Positions 26,320 through 39,349 are shown, counted from the first letter of the stretch. The stretch is 64,000 bases of DNA from Aestuariimicrobium ganziense (GCF_015352975.1 NZ_JACYIZ010000009.1:62001-126000), one strand, 5' to 3'. Numbers and translations are program-made. Notes: generated from the letters alone by a model not told the origin.

Positions 26320-27445
26320 AACGTTCCTGGTCGAACCGCGGTGGCTGCTGGTTCGGGTCGAGACCGCCGACGGGGTGGTCGGCTGGGGTGAGGGCACCGT
26401 CGAGGGACGTGCCGCCACCGCCGCGAAGGCCATCGAGGAGATCTCGGAACTGATCATGGGCGCCGATCCGAGCCGGATCGAGGACCACTGGCAGGTGATG
26501 ACCAAGGGGTCGTTCTACCGCGGTGGCGCCGTGTTCGCCAGTGCCGTGTCAGGCCTCGACCAGGCGCTGTGGGACATCAAGGGCAAGACCCTGGGCGTGC
26601 CGGTGTACCAACTGCTCGGGGGTGCGGTCCGTGACCGGATCCGGGTCTACGGCTGGATCGGCGGTGACGAGCCGGCCGAGGTCGCCGAACAGGCCGCTGC
26701 CGCCCGTGAGACCGGGCTCACCGCCGTCAAGATGAACGGCACCGCAGCGCTGGAGCACCTGGCCAGTGGCGCGGTGCTCGACGCCGCCGTCGAGCGGGTC
26801 GCTGCCGCCAAGCAGGCCATGGGCGACGAGGGCGATGTCGGCATCGACTTCCACGGCCGGGTCTCGATGCCCAACGCCCGTCGGCTGCTGCACCTGCTCG
26901 AGCCGGTGAGTCCGATGTTCGTCGAAGAGGCTGTCGTCCCCGAGAACAGCCACCTGTTCGCCGACCTCGCCGCCCGCACCTCGATTCCGCTGGCCACCGG
27001 TGAGCGGCTCTACAGCCGCCAGGAGTTCCTGCCGGTGCTGCAGGGCGGCATCGCGATCGTCCAGCCGGACCTGTCGCACGCCGGTGGTATCACCGAGTGC
27101 CGCAAGATCGCCACCATGGCCGAGACCTTCGGCGCGCTGCTCGCGCCGCACTGCCCGCTGGGTCCGATCGCGCTGGCCGCCTGCCTGCAACTGGGCTTCG
27201 CGACCGCCAACCACGTCATCCAGGAGCAGTCGCTGGGCATCCACTACAACACCACCGGCGACCTGCTCGACCTGATGGTCGACCGGTCGGTCTTCACCAC
27301 CCACGACGGCTTCATCGAGCGATGGGAGGCTCCTGGCCTGGGCGTCGAGTTGGACGAGGCCGCCGTGCGTGAGGCCGGTGCCCGCGGCCATGCCTGGCGC
27401 GGACCGCTCTGGCGGCTGCGCGACGGCTCGTTCGCGGAGTGGTGA
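26294..27445 (+). CDS. dgoD: Enolase-superfamily sugar-acid dehydratase, galactonate dehydratase-like
   Basis: The 383-residue mandelate-racemase-type enzyme most resembles D-galactonate dehydratase: VETFLVEPRWLLVRVETADG, GWGEGTVEGRAATAAKAIEE, and FVEEAVVPENSHLFADLAAR with acidic metal ligands. LATGERLYSRQEF and QPDLSHAGGITECRKIA follow, and APHCPLGPIALAACLQL holds the family His. It would convert a hexonate to a 2-keto-3-deoxy acid. The next two genes encode the matching aldolase and kinase, supporting a De Ley-Doudoroff type route. ATG 26294 fits the family start. The exact sugar acid is not certain. Confidence 0.8.
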   Translation: MTDTISRVETFLVEPRWLLVRVETADGVVGWGEGTVEGRAATAAKAIEEISELIMGADPSRIEDHWQVMTKGSFYRGGAVFASAVSGLDQALWDIKGKTLGVPVYQLLGGAVRDRIRVYGWIGGDEPAEVAEQAAAARETGLTAVKMNGTAALEHLASGAVLDAAVERVAAAKQAMGDEGDVGIDFHGRVSMPNARRLLHLLEPVSPMFVEEAVVPENSHLFADLAARTSIPLATGERLYSRQEFLPVLQGGIAIVQPDLSHAGGITECRKIATMAETFGALLAPHCPLGPIALAACLQLGFATANHVIQEQSLGIHYNTTGDLLDLMVDRSVFTTHDGFIERWEAPGLGVELDEAAVREAGARGHAWRGPLWRLRDGSFAEW

Positions 27446-27449
27446 GCCG

Positions 27450-28073
27450 ATGACCGACCTGCTCACCGCCCTGACCGAGTCCGGACTGGTGGCGATCATC
27501 CGTTGCCCGGGCGCCGGCACCGCCACCCCGATCGGACGGACCCTGATCGAGGCCGGCGTGACGGTGCTCGAGGTGACCCTGACCACGCCCGATGCCCTCG
27601 AGGCGATCAGCGAACTGCGTGCCCTCGACACCCCGGGCGTGCTGGTCGGCGCCGGCACGGTGCTCACCGTCGACGACCTCGACAGCGCCCTCGAGGCCGG
27701 TGCCCAGTTCATCGTCACCCCGTCGTGGGCCGAGGCGGTGCCTGCAGCCGTCGAACGCGGCGTGCCGGTCGTCCCGGGTGCGTGGACGCCCAGCGAGGTG
27801 CACCAGGCCGACGCTGCCGGCGCCACCGCCGTGAAGCTGTTCCCGGCGCGCACCGGGGGGCCTGCCCACCTCAAGGCGATCCGTGACCCGTTCCCGCGGG
27901 TGCCGTTGGTGGCCGTCGGCGGGGTCGGGCCGGACGACGTGGTGGCCTACCGCGAGGCCGGAGCCATCGCCGTCGGGGTCGGTGGACCGCTGGTCGGCGA
28001 CGCCGCCACCGGGGGATCACTGGACGACTTGGGCGAACGCGCCCGTGACTTCGTGGAACGGTGCCGACGTTGA
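27450..28073 (+). CDS. 2-keto-3-deoxy-6-phosphogluconate/galactonate aldolase
   Basis: The 207-residue class I aldolase of the KDPG family cleaves a 2-keto-3-deoxy-6-phospho sugar acid to pyruvate and glyceraldehyde-3-phosphate. Motifs are LVAIIRCPGAGTATP, GVTVLEVTLTTPDALEAI with the catalytic-site Glu, VGAGTVLTVDDL, FIVTPSW and ATAVKLFPA with the Schiff-base Lys. It starts 4 bases after the dehydratase stop with GGAG upstream and overlaps the kinase gene by 13 bases. Whether it prefers gluconate- or galactonate-type substrate follows the dehydratase and is inferred. Confidence 0.87.
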   Translation: MTDLLTALTESGLVAIIRCPGAGTATPIGRTLIEAGVTVLEVTLTTPDALEAISELRALDTPGVLVGAGTVLTVDDLDSALEAGAQFIVTPSWAEAVPAAVERGVPVVPGAWTPSEVHQADAAGATAVKLFPARTGGPAHLKAIRDPFPRVPLVAVGGVGPDDVVAYREAGAIAVGVGGPLVGDAATGGSLDDLGERARDFVERCRR

Positions 28074-28993
28074 GCGTGTGGACCTGCGGCGAGGCGATGG
28101 GAGCCCTGCGCACCGACGGACCGTTGCGGCTGGGCACGACCTGGACCACGCACGTCGCCGGCGCAGAACTCAACGCCTCGGTCGGGTTGGCCAGGCTCGG
28201 CCACCAGGTCACCTGGTGCAGCCGGGTCGGCGACGACGACTTCGGACGACTGGTCGTGCGCGAGGCCCGCGCCGAGGGGGTCACCCTCGACGTCGAGGTC
28301 GACCCCGAGCGCCACACCGGTGGTCTGCGGGTGGTGCGCCAAGCCGGAACCTCGTCGGTCAGCTACACCCGCCGCGGGTCGGCTGCCTCAGCCCTCGACG
28401 CCGCCACGCTCACCACGTCGCTCGAGCGCGCCAACGCTGACATCGCCCTGGTCTGCGGCATCACCCCGGCCTTGTCGCCGACCTGTCGCGACGGCTGGCT
28501 GGCCGTGGTCGCCGCCGCAGCTGAACGTGCCACGGTCGTACTCGACGTCAACCACCGACCCACCCTGTGGTCGTCCGACGATGCCGCCGCAACGCTGCGA
28601 CAGGTGGTCGGCCGGGCGGACGTCGTCGTCGGAGACCTGGACGAGCTGCGGCTGCTGAGCGACGCCTCGTCCGAGGACGACGTGGTCGCCGACCTGATGA
28701 GCCAGGGTGTCGACCTCGTCGCGATCAAGCGCGGGGTCAACGGGGCGTCGCTGGTTCGTGCCGGGCAACGCCACGACCTGCTGGCAGAGCCGGCGGTCGA
28801 GGTCGACCCGATCGGTGCCGGCGACGCCTTCACCGCCGGTCTGGTCTCGGCGATGCTCGACGGTCTGGATGACGGCGCCGCGTTGGCTCGCGCGGTCGCC
28901 ATGGGGGCCTGGGCGGTGTCGACCTCGGGCGACTGGGAAGGACTGCCGACCCGCGCCCAACTGCTCACCGGGCGCGGCGGCGTTCGTCGCTGA
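28061..28993 (+). CDS. PfkB-family sugar kinase, 2-keto-3-deoxygluconate/galactonate kinase-like
   Basis: The 310-residue ribokinase-fold enzyme phosphorylates the keto-deoxy acid between dehydratase and aldolase. It opens VWTCGEAMGALRTDGPL, has AELNASVGLARLGHQVTWCSRVGDDDFG (substrate region), LDVNHRPTLW (typical of KDG kinases), and VDPIGAGDAFTAGLVSAML, the PfkB signature with the catalytic Asp. GTG 28061 overlaps the aldolase stop; TTG 28070 and GTG 28076 are alternatives. No transporter or regulator is adjacent, so uptake must be encoded elsewhere. Confidence 0.84.
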   Translation: MPTLSVWTCGEAMGALRTDGPLRLGTTWTTHVAGAELNASVGLARLGHQVTWCSRVGDDDFGRLVVREARAEGVTLDVEVDPERHTGGLRVVRQAGTSSVSYTRRGSAASALDAATLTTSLERANADIALVCGITPALSPTCRDGWLAVVAAAAERATVVLDVNHRPTLWSSDDAAATLRQVVGRADVVVGDLDELRLLSDASSEDDVVADLMSQGVDLVAIKRGVNGASLVRAGQRHDLLAEPAVEVDPIGAGDAFTAGLVSAMLDGLDDGAALARAVAMGAWAVSTSGDWEGLPTRAQLLTGRGGVRR

Positions 28994-29000
28994 GCCGACG

Positions 29001-30176
29001 ATGAGCATCCTGCTGACGCCGCTGGGGCAACGAGCCCTGGAACTCGCCGCTGGCCTCGACGACGTCGACTCGCTGGCTGCCGCCTCGAGGCTGCGTGCCG
29101 AGGTTCCCGCCGACATCGCAGCGGCCGCCCTCACCCAGGAGGCGCTGCGGCGCCGCGCACGCCGCAAGTTCGGTGACGCTGCCGCCTCGATGTGGTTCAC
29201 CCGTGACGGGCTCGAGCAGGCCACCCGCCCGGCGGTCGCGAGGTGGCGGGCCAGACGCCTGGTCGAGTGGGGGATCACCCGTGTTGTCGACCTGGGCTGC
29301 GGCATCGGCGCTGACGCGGTGGCCTTCGCCGAGGCGGGCCTGGAGGTGCTGGCGGTCGAGTGCGACGAGGACACCGCCGAGTTCGCGGCCCTCAACCTGG
29401 CTCGGTTCCCGCACGCTGACGTCGAGGTCGGCGACGTGCTCGACCTGGTCGATCCGGCCTCTCCCGCCAGCCCCGACACCGCGGTCTTCCTCGACCCGGC
29501 ACGGCGCACCGCCGCCGGTCGCAGTTGGAGCCTGACCGATCTCAGCCCGCCCTGGAGCTTCGTCGAGGCGATGCTGGGACGAGGCCAGCTGGTCGTGGTC
29601 AAGCTCGGGCCCGGGGTGCCCGACCGGGTGCTGCCCACCGACGCCGAGGTCGACATCGTCGACGAGGGTGGCGACGTGGTCGAGGCCACGGTGTGGCACG
29701 GGCCCCAGGTCGCTCCCGGCCGGCGAGCACTGCGGGTCGACGGAGACGACATCGAGGTCATCGCCAGCACCGAGCGAGCCCTGGACGACGGTCAGGGACG
29801 GATCGGTCGGTTCGTCCACGAACCGGTCGGAGCGGCGATCCGCGCGCATGCGGTCGCCGACCTGCCCGGAGCCGAGCGGTGGTGGGGGCCCCTACCCGGG
29901 GTCGCCTACGCCAGCAGCGACCAGCCGTCGTCCTCGACCTGGGCGACCAGCTTCGAGGTGCTCGAGGTGCTGCCCTGGCGCGAGCAGACCCTGCGGGCTT
30001 GGTGCCGTGAGCACGGCATCGGCACCCTGGAGATCAAGAAGCGTGGACTCGACGTCGATCCCGCCGCGCTGCGACGACGGCTCAAGCTCTCGGGTCAGGC
30101 GTCGGCGACGGTCATCCTCGCCCCGCACAGCGGGGGAGCGGTCTGCCTGGTGGTGCGGCGGGTGAGAGATGCCTGA
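29001..30176 (+). CDS. Class I SAM-dependent methyltransferase with THUMP-like C-terminal domain
   Basis: The 391-residue protein has an N-terminal helical part (LRAEVPADIAAAALTQEAL and RRRARRKFGDAAASMWF). A Rossmann methyltransferase core follows: RVVDLGCGIGADAVAFAEAG with motif I, VLAVECDED, and a FLDPARR motif in the motif IV position. The C-terminal domain has TLEIKKRGLDVDPAALRRRL and ends in LVVRR. This architecture is known in actinobacteria and is usually annotated as THUMP-like methyltransferase; a nucleic acid substrate is likely but unproven. ATG 29001 is 7 bases after the kinase stop. It overlaps the DNA methyltransferase by 8 bases. Confidence 0.8.
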   Translation: MSILLTPLGQRALELAAGLDDVDSLAAASRLRAEVPADIAAAALTQEALRRRARRKFGDAAASMWFTRDGLEQATRPAVARWRARRLVEWGITRVVDLGCGIGADAVAFAEAGLEVLAVECDEDTAEFAALNLARFPHADVEVGDVLDLVDPASPASPDTAVFLDPARRTAAGRSWSLTDLSPPWSFVEAMLGRGQLVVVKLGPGVPDRVLPTDAEVDIVDEGGDVVEATVWHGPQVAPGRRALRVDGDDIEVIASTERALDDGQGRIGRFVHEPVGAAIRAHAVADLPGAERWWGPLPGVAYASSDQPSSSTWATSFEVLEVLPWREQTLRAWCREHGIGTLEIKKRGLDVDPAALRRRLKLSGQASATVILAPHSGGAVCLVVRRVRDA

Positions 30177-31497
30177 GCGCCGCGGACCCCGAGTCGAACT
30201 GGTCTGGCCCGGCAAGGACGAGGCGCTCGCCCTGGCCGAGGTGCCACCGAGATCGCAGCTGGTGGGCGACCTGAACGCCGGTCAGGTGTTCCTTGAGGGG
30301 GACAACCTCGAGGTGCTGAAGCACCTGGTGGGCACGCACACCGGCGCGGTGAAGTTGATCTACATCGACCCGCCTTACAACACGGGGAAGTCCTTCGTCT
30401 ACCGCGACGACGAGCACCCCGACCATGCGGCTTGGCTGTCGATGATGGCCCCGCGGTTGGTGCTGGCCCGGCGCCTGCTGACCGACGACGGAGTGATCGC
30501 TGTCTCGATCGACTCCGGTGAGGTGCACCACTTGGCGTTGCTCATGGATGAGGTCTTCGGCGAGGCCAACCGGCTCAACGACATCGTCTGGGTGAGCAAC
30601 CTCAAGGGCCGCCAACTCGAGGCCCCGGGCGCGGCCGTCACCCACGAACACATCCTGGTGTACGCCCGCGACGCCGGTCGCGTGCCGCAGTTCCGCGGGT
30701 CGCTCGCCGAGCTCCACGCACTGATGCCCAGTGTCTACAAGCGTGCCGGCTACCCGATCCAGCACGACGATCGCGGCCCCTTCGTCACCAAGAACGAACT
30801 GCACAACACCAACTCCCGCTTCAACGAGCAGACCGCACCGTCGATGGTGTTCCGCATCCACCACCACCCCGGCACGGGCGAGGTGCGGGTCACCGACATC
30901 GACGACGAGACGGTCTTCCCCGGGTTCGTGACAGCGATGCCCCACCCGAACGCCCGCGAGGGAGTGCGCTTCCACGCCTGGCGGTGGAGTCGCGCCCGGG
31001 TGCTGGCAGAGCACGCCGAGCTGAAGTTCGACACCGCTGGCGACCGGTTGCGGATCTGGACGAAGATCCGCGACACCGACGGCGTGGCCCTCAAGGACCT
31101 GGTGATCGGCCCCGGCACGCTCACCGGGCAGGCCGACCTGGCTGCGTTGGGGCTCGCGAGGGTGTTCGACACCCCCAAGCCGGTGGCGCTGCTTCGTCCG
31201 CTGATCGCTGCCGCCACCGGCCCGGACGACCTGGTGCTCGACTTCTTTGCCGGGTCTGGGTCCACCGGTCACGCCGTGGCCCTGCAGAACTCCCTCGACG
31301 GCGGACGACGCCGCTGCCTCAGCGTCAACAACGCCGAGCCGACCCACCCGAGGTCGATCGCCGCCGCGCAGGGATTTGCATCTGTCGCCGACATCACGCG
31401 GTCCCGGCTCGACAGGGTGCTCGCGGTGGTGCCGGGGGCCGCCGAAGCCGGCCTTGGACTGGCCGGCTTGCGAGAGTCGGGAGGCGATGATGCCTGA
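30169..31497 (+). CDS. Site-specific DNA methyltransferase, type III Mod-like (orphan)
   Basis: The 442-residue beta-class N6-adenine/N4-cytosine methyltransferase. Order: FLEGDNLEVLKHL, then catalytic motif IV IDPPYNTG (DPPY at 67-70), a central variable region (about 150-300) that should read the DNA target, then SAM-binding motif I LDFFAGSGSTGHAV near residue 355. TGKSFVYRDDE and the YIDPPYNTG context are like type III Mod subunits, but it is shorter than the roughly 550-650 residues usual for Mod. No Res helicase-nuclease gene is adjacent; the neighbours are a methyltransferase and an acetyltransferase. It overlaps the previous gene by 8 bases. It may be a solitary epigenetic enzyme. Confidence 0.85.
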   Translation: MPERRGPRVELVWPGKDEALALAEVPPRSQLVGDLNAGQVFLEGDNLEVLKHLVGTHTGAVKLIYIDPPYNTGKSFVYRDDEHPDHAAWLSMMAPRLVLARRLLTDDGVIAVSIDSGEVHHLALLMDEVFGEANRLNDIVWVSNLKGRQLEAPGAAVTHEHILVYARDAGRVPQFRGSLAELHALMPSVYKRAGYPIQHDDRGPFVTKNELHNTNSRFNEQTAPSMVFRIHHHPGTGEVRVTDIDDETVFPGFVTAMPHPNAREGVRFHAWRWSRARVLAEHAELKFDTAGDRLRIWTKIRDTDGVALKDLVIGPGTLTGQADLAALGLARVFDTPKPVALLRPLIAAATGPDDLVLDFFAGSGSTGHAVALQNSLDGGRRRCLSVNNAEPTHPRSIAAAQGFASVADITRSRLDRVLAVVPGAAEAGLGLAGLRESGGDDA

Positions 31498-31508
31498 AGC
31501 CCCGACGA

Positions 31509-32398
31509 GTGGACGGGGCCAGGGTCGAGGCATACCTCGACCCGCTCGGGTGCAGCGACCTGATGGGAGCGGTCCCCACGCTCGCAGCGCTGACTCGACT
31601 CCACCGAGCCCACAATGCGAGAGTTCCCTCCAGCACACTCGACATCGTGCTCGCCGCACGTGGCGAGGTCCCCGCGGTGGCACCCACCGATCCTGACAGC
31701 TGCGTCGACCTGGTGCTGTCTCGGCGAAGCGGCTACTGCTTCCACCTCAATGGTGCCTTCGGGTGGTTGATGCACACGATGGGCTACTCCGTGAAGCGCG
31801 TCCGGGCGGGGGTGCAGTTGGCGCGTGATCCTGCACCTGTCGGCGCGACTGGTGCGCATCTGGGGCTGTTGGTGACCCTGCCGGACCACGTCGCTGTCTA
31901 CTGCGATGCCGGTCTGGGCAATGCCTCCGTCGACCCCTTGCCGCTGGTCAGTGCGGTCAGCCGCCAAGGCCCCTTCGCCTTCGCGATGCGCCCATCGGAG
32001 GTGGTCGAGTCCGGCTGGCGGTTCGACCAGGATCCCAGGCTGCAGAGCTGCCACGGCATCGACCTCGACACGGCCGGCGTGGCCTACGACGACTGCTCCG
32101 TGATTCACGACCTGCTCTCCACCGACCCCGAATCGGTCTTCGTCCAGAACGTGATCGTGCGCCGGCGTCCGCAGGACGCCTCCATGACCATGCGCGGGGT
32201 GGTACTGACCCGTGTTGGGGAGGCAGGACCCAGATCGTCGAGCTCCACTCTCTCGAGGCGTGGCGCAGCGTGTTGCAGGAGGAGTTCGGCTTGCTTCTCG
32301 ACCACATGCCCGGCGTGGCGCTGGCTCGGGTGCACCAGCACGAGCGTGGGGCACTCGCCCGGCACCGTGCCCGGAACACCAGCGCTGGGCTGCGCTGA
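31509..32398 (+). pseudogene. nat: Arylamine N-acetyltransferase, frameshifted near the C-terminus
   Basis: GTG 31509 opens a NAT-family protein (acetyl-CoA to arylamine or hydrazine N-acetylation). The triad is visible: Cys77 in RRSGYCFHLNGAF, His117 in GAHLGLLV, and Asp133 in VYCDAGLG. Up to RGVVLTRV, at about 32215, the frame matches the family. Beyond that the family-like end (TQIVELHSLEAWRSVLQEEF, GLLLDHMPG) is in another frame and stops at 32398. One missing G in GGGGAGGC near 32217-32223 explains the shift. Read as is, the protein would run on to 32603 with an unrelated tail. The triad is upstream of the shift. Confidence 0.75.
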
Positions 32399-32453
32399 AG
32401 ACTCCTCCGACGGGCGAGGCCTGCGTCAATCCTCGTGCGCCCAGGCGACTTCG

Positions 32454-32480
32454 TTGGCACTCAGGTTGATCGAGTGCCAG
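32454..32480. promoter_or_regulatory. CIRCE operator 1 upstream of groES
   Basis: TTGGCACTC, a 9-base spacer and GAGTGCCAG. This matches the HrcA-binding CIRCE consensus TTAGCACTC-N9-GAGTGCTAA at nearly all arm positions. The hrcA gene is not in this window. Confidence 0.85.
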
Positions 32481-32499
32481 AGCGGTACTAAGTTTGTCT

Positions 32500-32526
32500 C
32501 TGGCACTCGCACCACCGGAGTGCCAG
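32500..32526. promoter_or_regulatory. CIRCE operator 2 upstream of groES
   Basis: CTGGCACTC, a 9-base spacer and GAGTGCCAG, with perfectly complementary arms, 19 bases after the first operator. TACTAA at 32486-32491 between the two is a possible -10 box, so HrcA on both sites would cover the promoter and transcript start. Confidence 0.85.
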
Positions 32527-32621
32527 ATGTGCTCGGGGCGACACCGCGACGACGCCCTGGCCGATCTGTCCACACCAGCCGCCGCACGGCGGCACAGAAC
32601 TAGCCAGAAAGGGGTTTGAAC

Positions 32622-32918
32622 GTGGCAGCCACGATCAAGCCGCTCGAGGACCGCGTCCTCGTCCAGCCTCTCGAAGCCGAGCAGACCACCGCCTCCGGCC
32701 TGGTCATTCCCGACACCGCCAAGGAGAAGCCGCAGGAGGGTCGCGTCGTTGCGACCGGTCCCGGCCGCATCGACGACAACGGCAACCGCGTCCCGCTGGA
32801 CGTTGCCGAGGGTGACGTCGTCATCTTCTCGAAGTACGGCGGCACCGAGGTCAAGTACGACGGCACCGAGTACCTGCTGCTGAACGCGCGCGACATCCTC
32901 GCCGTCGTCAGCAAGTGA
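32622..32918 (+). CDS. groES: Co-chaperonin GroES
   Basis: The 98-residue Hsp10 forms the heptameric lid of the chaperonin. [26 protein letters not shown] with the mobile loop, [11 protein letters not shown] and [24 protein letters not shown] are canonical, and the length is exactly typical. GTG 32622 is chosen over an in-frame TTG two codons earlier because AGAAAGGGG sits 7-8 bases upstream. It is transcribed with groEL under HrcA control. Confidence 0.96.
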   Translation: MAATIKPLEDRVLVQPLEAEQTTASGLVIPDTAKEKPQEGRVVATGPGRIDDNGNRVPLDVAEGDVVIFSKYGGTEVKYDGTEYLLLNARDILAVVSK

Positions 32919-32956
32919 CCCGGACGACCCACACAGTCAGCGATCAAGGAGTCTGA

Positions 32957-34564
<1,608 letters not shown>

Positions 34565-34585
34565 TTGCTCGCCTCACCAGGCACA

Positions 34586-34623
34586 CGAGGGCCCCGGAAC
34601 CGACTCAGGTTCCGGGGCCCTCG
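34586..34623. terminator. GC-rich terminator hairpin after groEL
   Basis: CGAGGGCCCCGGAACC and its perfect complement (16-bp stem) with a GACTCA loop, 21 bases after the groEL stop and convergent with the AAA+ gene. No T-tract. Confidence 0.7.
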
Positions 34624-34655
34624 CGCTGGCGCTCCCCACTCGACCAGCCGGTGCG

Positions 34656-36173
34656 TCAGTTCATCGGGAACGGGGCGAACCCATCTGTGGGGTACAACCC
34701 CGGCCGCGGGCCGCCGCCCAGCCCGAACTCGCCACCGCCCGGTTCGCTCTCCGACGTGCCCAGCAGCGACCGGGTGAGCATGGACGAGTCGTCCAGGAAG
34801 CGGCTGACCACCTCGTCGAGCACCTCGTCGGTGATCTCGGGGGAGTCCTCGCTCGCGCGCAGGGCGGCGAGTCCGGCTCGGCGCATGACCTCCTTCATCG
34901 CCGAGGCGGTCACCCCCTCCAGTCGCTCGGCAGCCACCGACAGGTCAGCAGTCACCGGCACCTTCGCCGCGTACAACCGCAGCAGCGCCTCTCGTCCGGC
35001 CTGGTCGGGGCGCGGCACCTCGACCGCGAGGTCGACCCGGCCGGGACGCTGCACCAGCGCCTCCTCAAGTTCGCTGGCCCGGTTGGTGGTCAGGATGAAG
35101 GTCACGTCGGCGTCGGACGACACCCCATCCATGGCGTCCAGCAGGGTGAACAGCAGCGGGTTCCCCTCAGGGGTGTAGGAGCGGTCCTGGGCGACCAGGT
35201 CGACGTCCTCACAGACCACGATCGACGGCGTGAGCCGGCGGGCCAACGCGGTCGCGGGACTGATGAATCGCAGGCCGCCGCCGGTGAGGACGACCACGGT
35301 CGCCTCGGGCGCTCGTCCGATCAGGTGGCGCACGGTGTGGGTCTTGCCGGTGCCGGGCGGCCCGTACAGCAGCACGCCACGCTTCAGGTGCAGGCCGTAC
35401 TCGCCGAGCCGCTGGGCGCTGGCCCCGATGCCGATCACGTGGTCGACGATCTCGTCCAGCACGCCCTCGGGCAGGATCACCTGTTCGGCAGCCACGTCGG
35501 GGCGAGGCATGAAGCTGACCAACTCGTTGCCGTAGTGCTCGCTCATGCCGAAGGTGACCACCTGGCCGCGCAGCAGGTCGTTGGAGTCGACCAGGGTCCG
35601 CAGCGCCTCCAGCGTGGCCTGACCCGCCTCAGGAGTCGCCGACACCACCTCGAGGGTGATCTCGGCGGGCGACTGCCTGCTGGTGAATCGGAGCACGAGC
35701 ACCACCGGCTCACCGCTGGGGGCACGGCTGGTCACCAGCCCGGCCTGCACCACCGTCAGCATCCGGTCATGGCCGACGGCCACCTGGGCGTGAGTCGGGC
35801 GACTGAGGGTCGAGCGACCCTGACGCAGCTCCTGGTCGAGCACCGAGGCCAGGTCCTGGTGCTGGTGGTGCGACACCGACAGCCCGAACCACACGGGTGC
35901 GGCGCCGTCGGGGTCGGGATGGGCCTCGAGGTGGGCCTGCACCGCCAGGTGCACCGAGGCGTGCGCCCAGGTCGGCCACGTCGCCTCGACGATGCTGGCC
36001 TCCAACGCCGGAAGGCCGATGTGGTCACCGATCCGGTCGGTGACGGCGCTGCCGGCGTTCTCGGCCAGCACCGAATGGGCGTACTCGAAGGCACGTCCGA
36101 GGTTGTGCACCATGTGGCGCGACGTCCGAAGGTCATCGGATCCGTCGGTGCTGCGGGGTTCGATCTCGCTCAT
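34656..36173 (-). CDS. AAA+ ATPase of unknown function
   Basis: A 505-residue protein with an unrecognised N-terminal half (about 1-230: HMVHNLGRAFEYAHSVLAE...) and a C-terminal AAA+ domain. The ATPase part shows GVLLYGPPGTGKTHTVRHL (Walker A), SIVVCEDVDLVAQ (Walker B), FILTTNRASELEEALVQRPGR (sensor 1 and arginine finger of the classical FtsH/CDC48-like clade) and a small helical lid. A GGGEFGLGGGPRPG tail follows. ATG 36173 is preferred because the 19 codons before it look non-conserved. It may remodel protein complexes, but the partner is unknown. It stands alone between groEL and guaB. Confidence 0.8.
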   Translation of the reverse strand: MSEIEPRSTDGSDDLRTSRHMVHNLGRAFEYAHSVLAENAGSAVTDRIGDHIGLPALEASIVEATWPTWAHASVHLAVQAHLEAHPDPDGAAPVWFGLSVSHHQHQDLASVLDQELRQGRSTLSRPTHAQVAVGHDRMLTVVQAGLVTSRAPSGEPVVLVLRFTSRQSPAEITLEVVSATPEAGQATLEALRTLVDSNDLLRGQVVTFGMSEHYGNELVSFMPRPDVAAEQVILPEGVLDEIVDHVIGIGASAQRLGEYGLHLKRGVLLYGPPGTGKTHTVRHLIGRAPEATVVVLTGGGLRFISPATALARRLTPSIVVCEDVDLVAQDRSYTPEGNPLLFTLLDAMDGVSSDADVTFILTTNRASELEEALVQRPGRVDLAVEVPRPDQAGREALLRLYAAKVPVTADLSVAAERLEGVTASAMKEVMRRAGLAALRASEDSPEITDEVLDEVVSRFLDDSSMLTRSLLGTSESEPGGGEFGLGGGPRPGLYPTDGFAPFPMN

Positions 36174-36269
36174 CGGGTCAGTCTGGCAGCGCAGGGGAGC
36201 GACCGACATCGTCCTGCGGTCGCAGGTCACCCTGATCGGGCGGCAGGGGCATGCCGGTGGCGGCGATAG

Positions 36270-38947
<2,678 letters not shown>

Positions 38948-38984
38948 GGTCGTGGACACCGCCGTGGCGTTGGGGGCTGGCTCC

Positions 38985-38990
38985 TAGACT
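38985..38990 (+). promoter_or_regulatory. Candidate -10 box of leaderless aroQ
   Basis: TAGACT, 6 bases before the ATG at 38997. The -35 region is not clear. Confidence 0.45.
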
Positions 38991-38996
38991 CGCCGC

Positions 38997-39296
38997 ATGG
39001 CTCAGGTGCATCCCGAACTGGCCCGGCTGCGGTCGTCCATCGACAACATGGACGCTGCCCTGATCCACCTGCTCGCCGAGCGGTTCAAGGTGACGCAGCG
39101 GGTGGGGGAACTCAAGGCGACCGAAGGACTGGCACCCGCCGACCCCGATCGCGAGGCCGCCCAGATCGCCCGACTGCGCCGCCTTGCCCAGGAGGCCCAC
39201 CTCGACCCGGAGTTCGCCGAGAAGTTCCTCAACTTCATCGTCTCCGAGGTGGTCCGCCACCACCAGGCGATCGCGCGCGAGGCCACCGGCAACTGA
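38997..39296 (+). CDS. Chorismate mutase, AroQ class
   Basis: The 99-residue all-helical protein converts chorismate to prephenate for Phe/Tyr synthesis. ELARLRSSIDNMDAALIHLLAERFKVTQRVGELKA is the standard first helix, with the active-site Arg and Lys. The following DPDREAAQIARLRRLAQ and FLNFIVSEVVRHHQAIA complete the three-helix fold. It is a stand-alone monofunctional form, with no prephenate dehydratase fused. It is apparently transcribed from its own leaderless promoter. Confidence 0.9.
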   Translation: MAQVHPELARLRSSIDNMDAALIHLLAERFKVTQRVGELKATEGLAPADPDREAAQIARLRRLAQEAHLDPEFAEKFLNFIVSEVVRHHQAIAREATGN

Positions 39297-39343
39297 GCTG
39301 GCGTCTGCGCTGGTCAATGCCACACCACGTGCGCGACTGGCAC

Positions 39344-39349
39344 TAGCGT
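39344..39349 (+). promoter_or_regulatory. Candidate -10 box of leaderless DMT-exporter gene
   Basis: TAGCGT with a 6-base spacer to GTG 39356. Confidence 0.4.

Noticed and set aside
31509..32603. Intact 364-residue arylamine N-acetyltransferase
   Set aside because: The last 125 or so codons of that frame have no NAT character, while the true family C-terminus continues in another frame to 32398.
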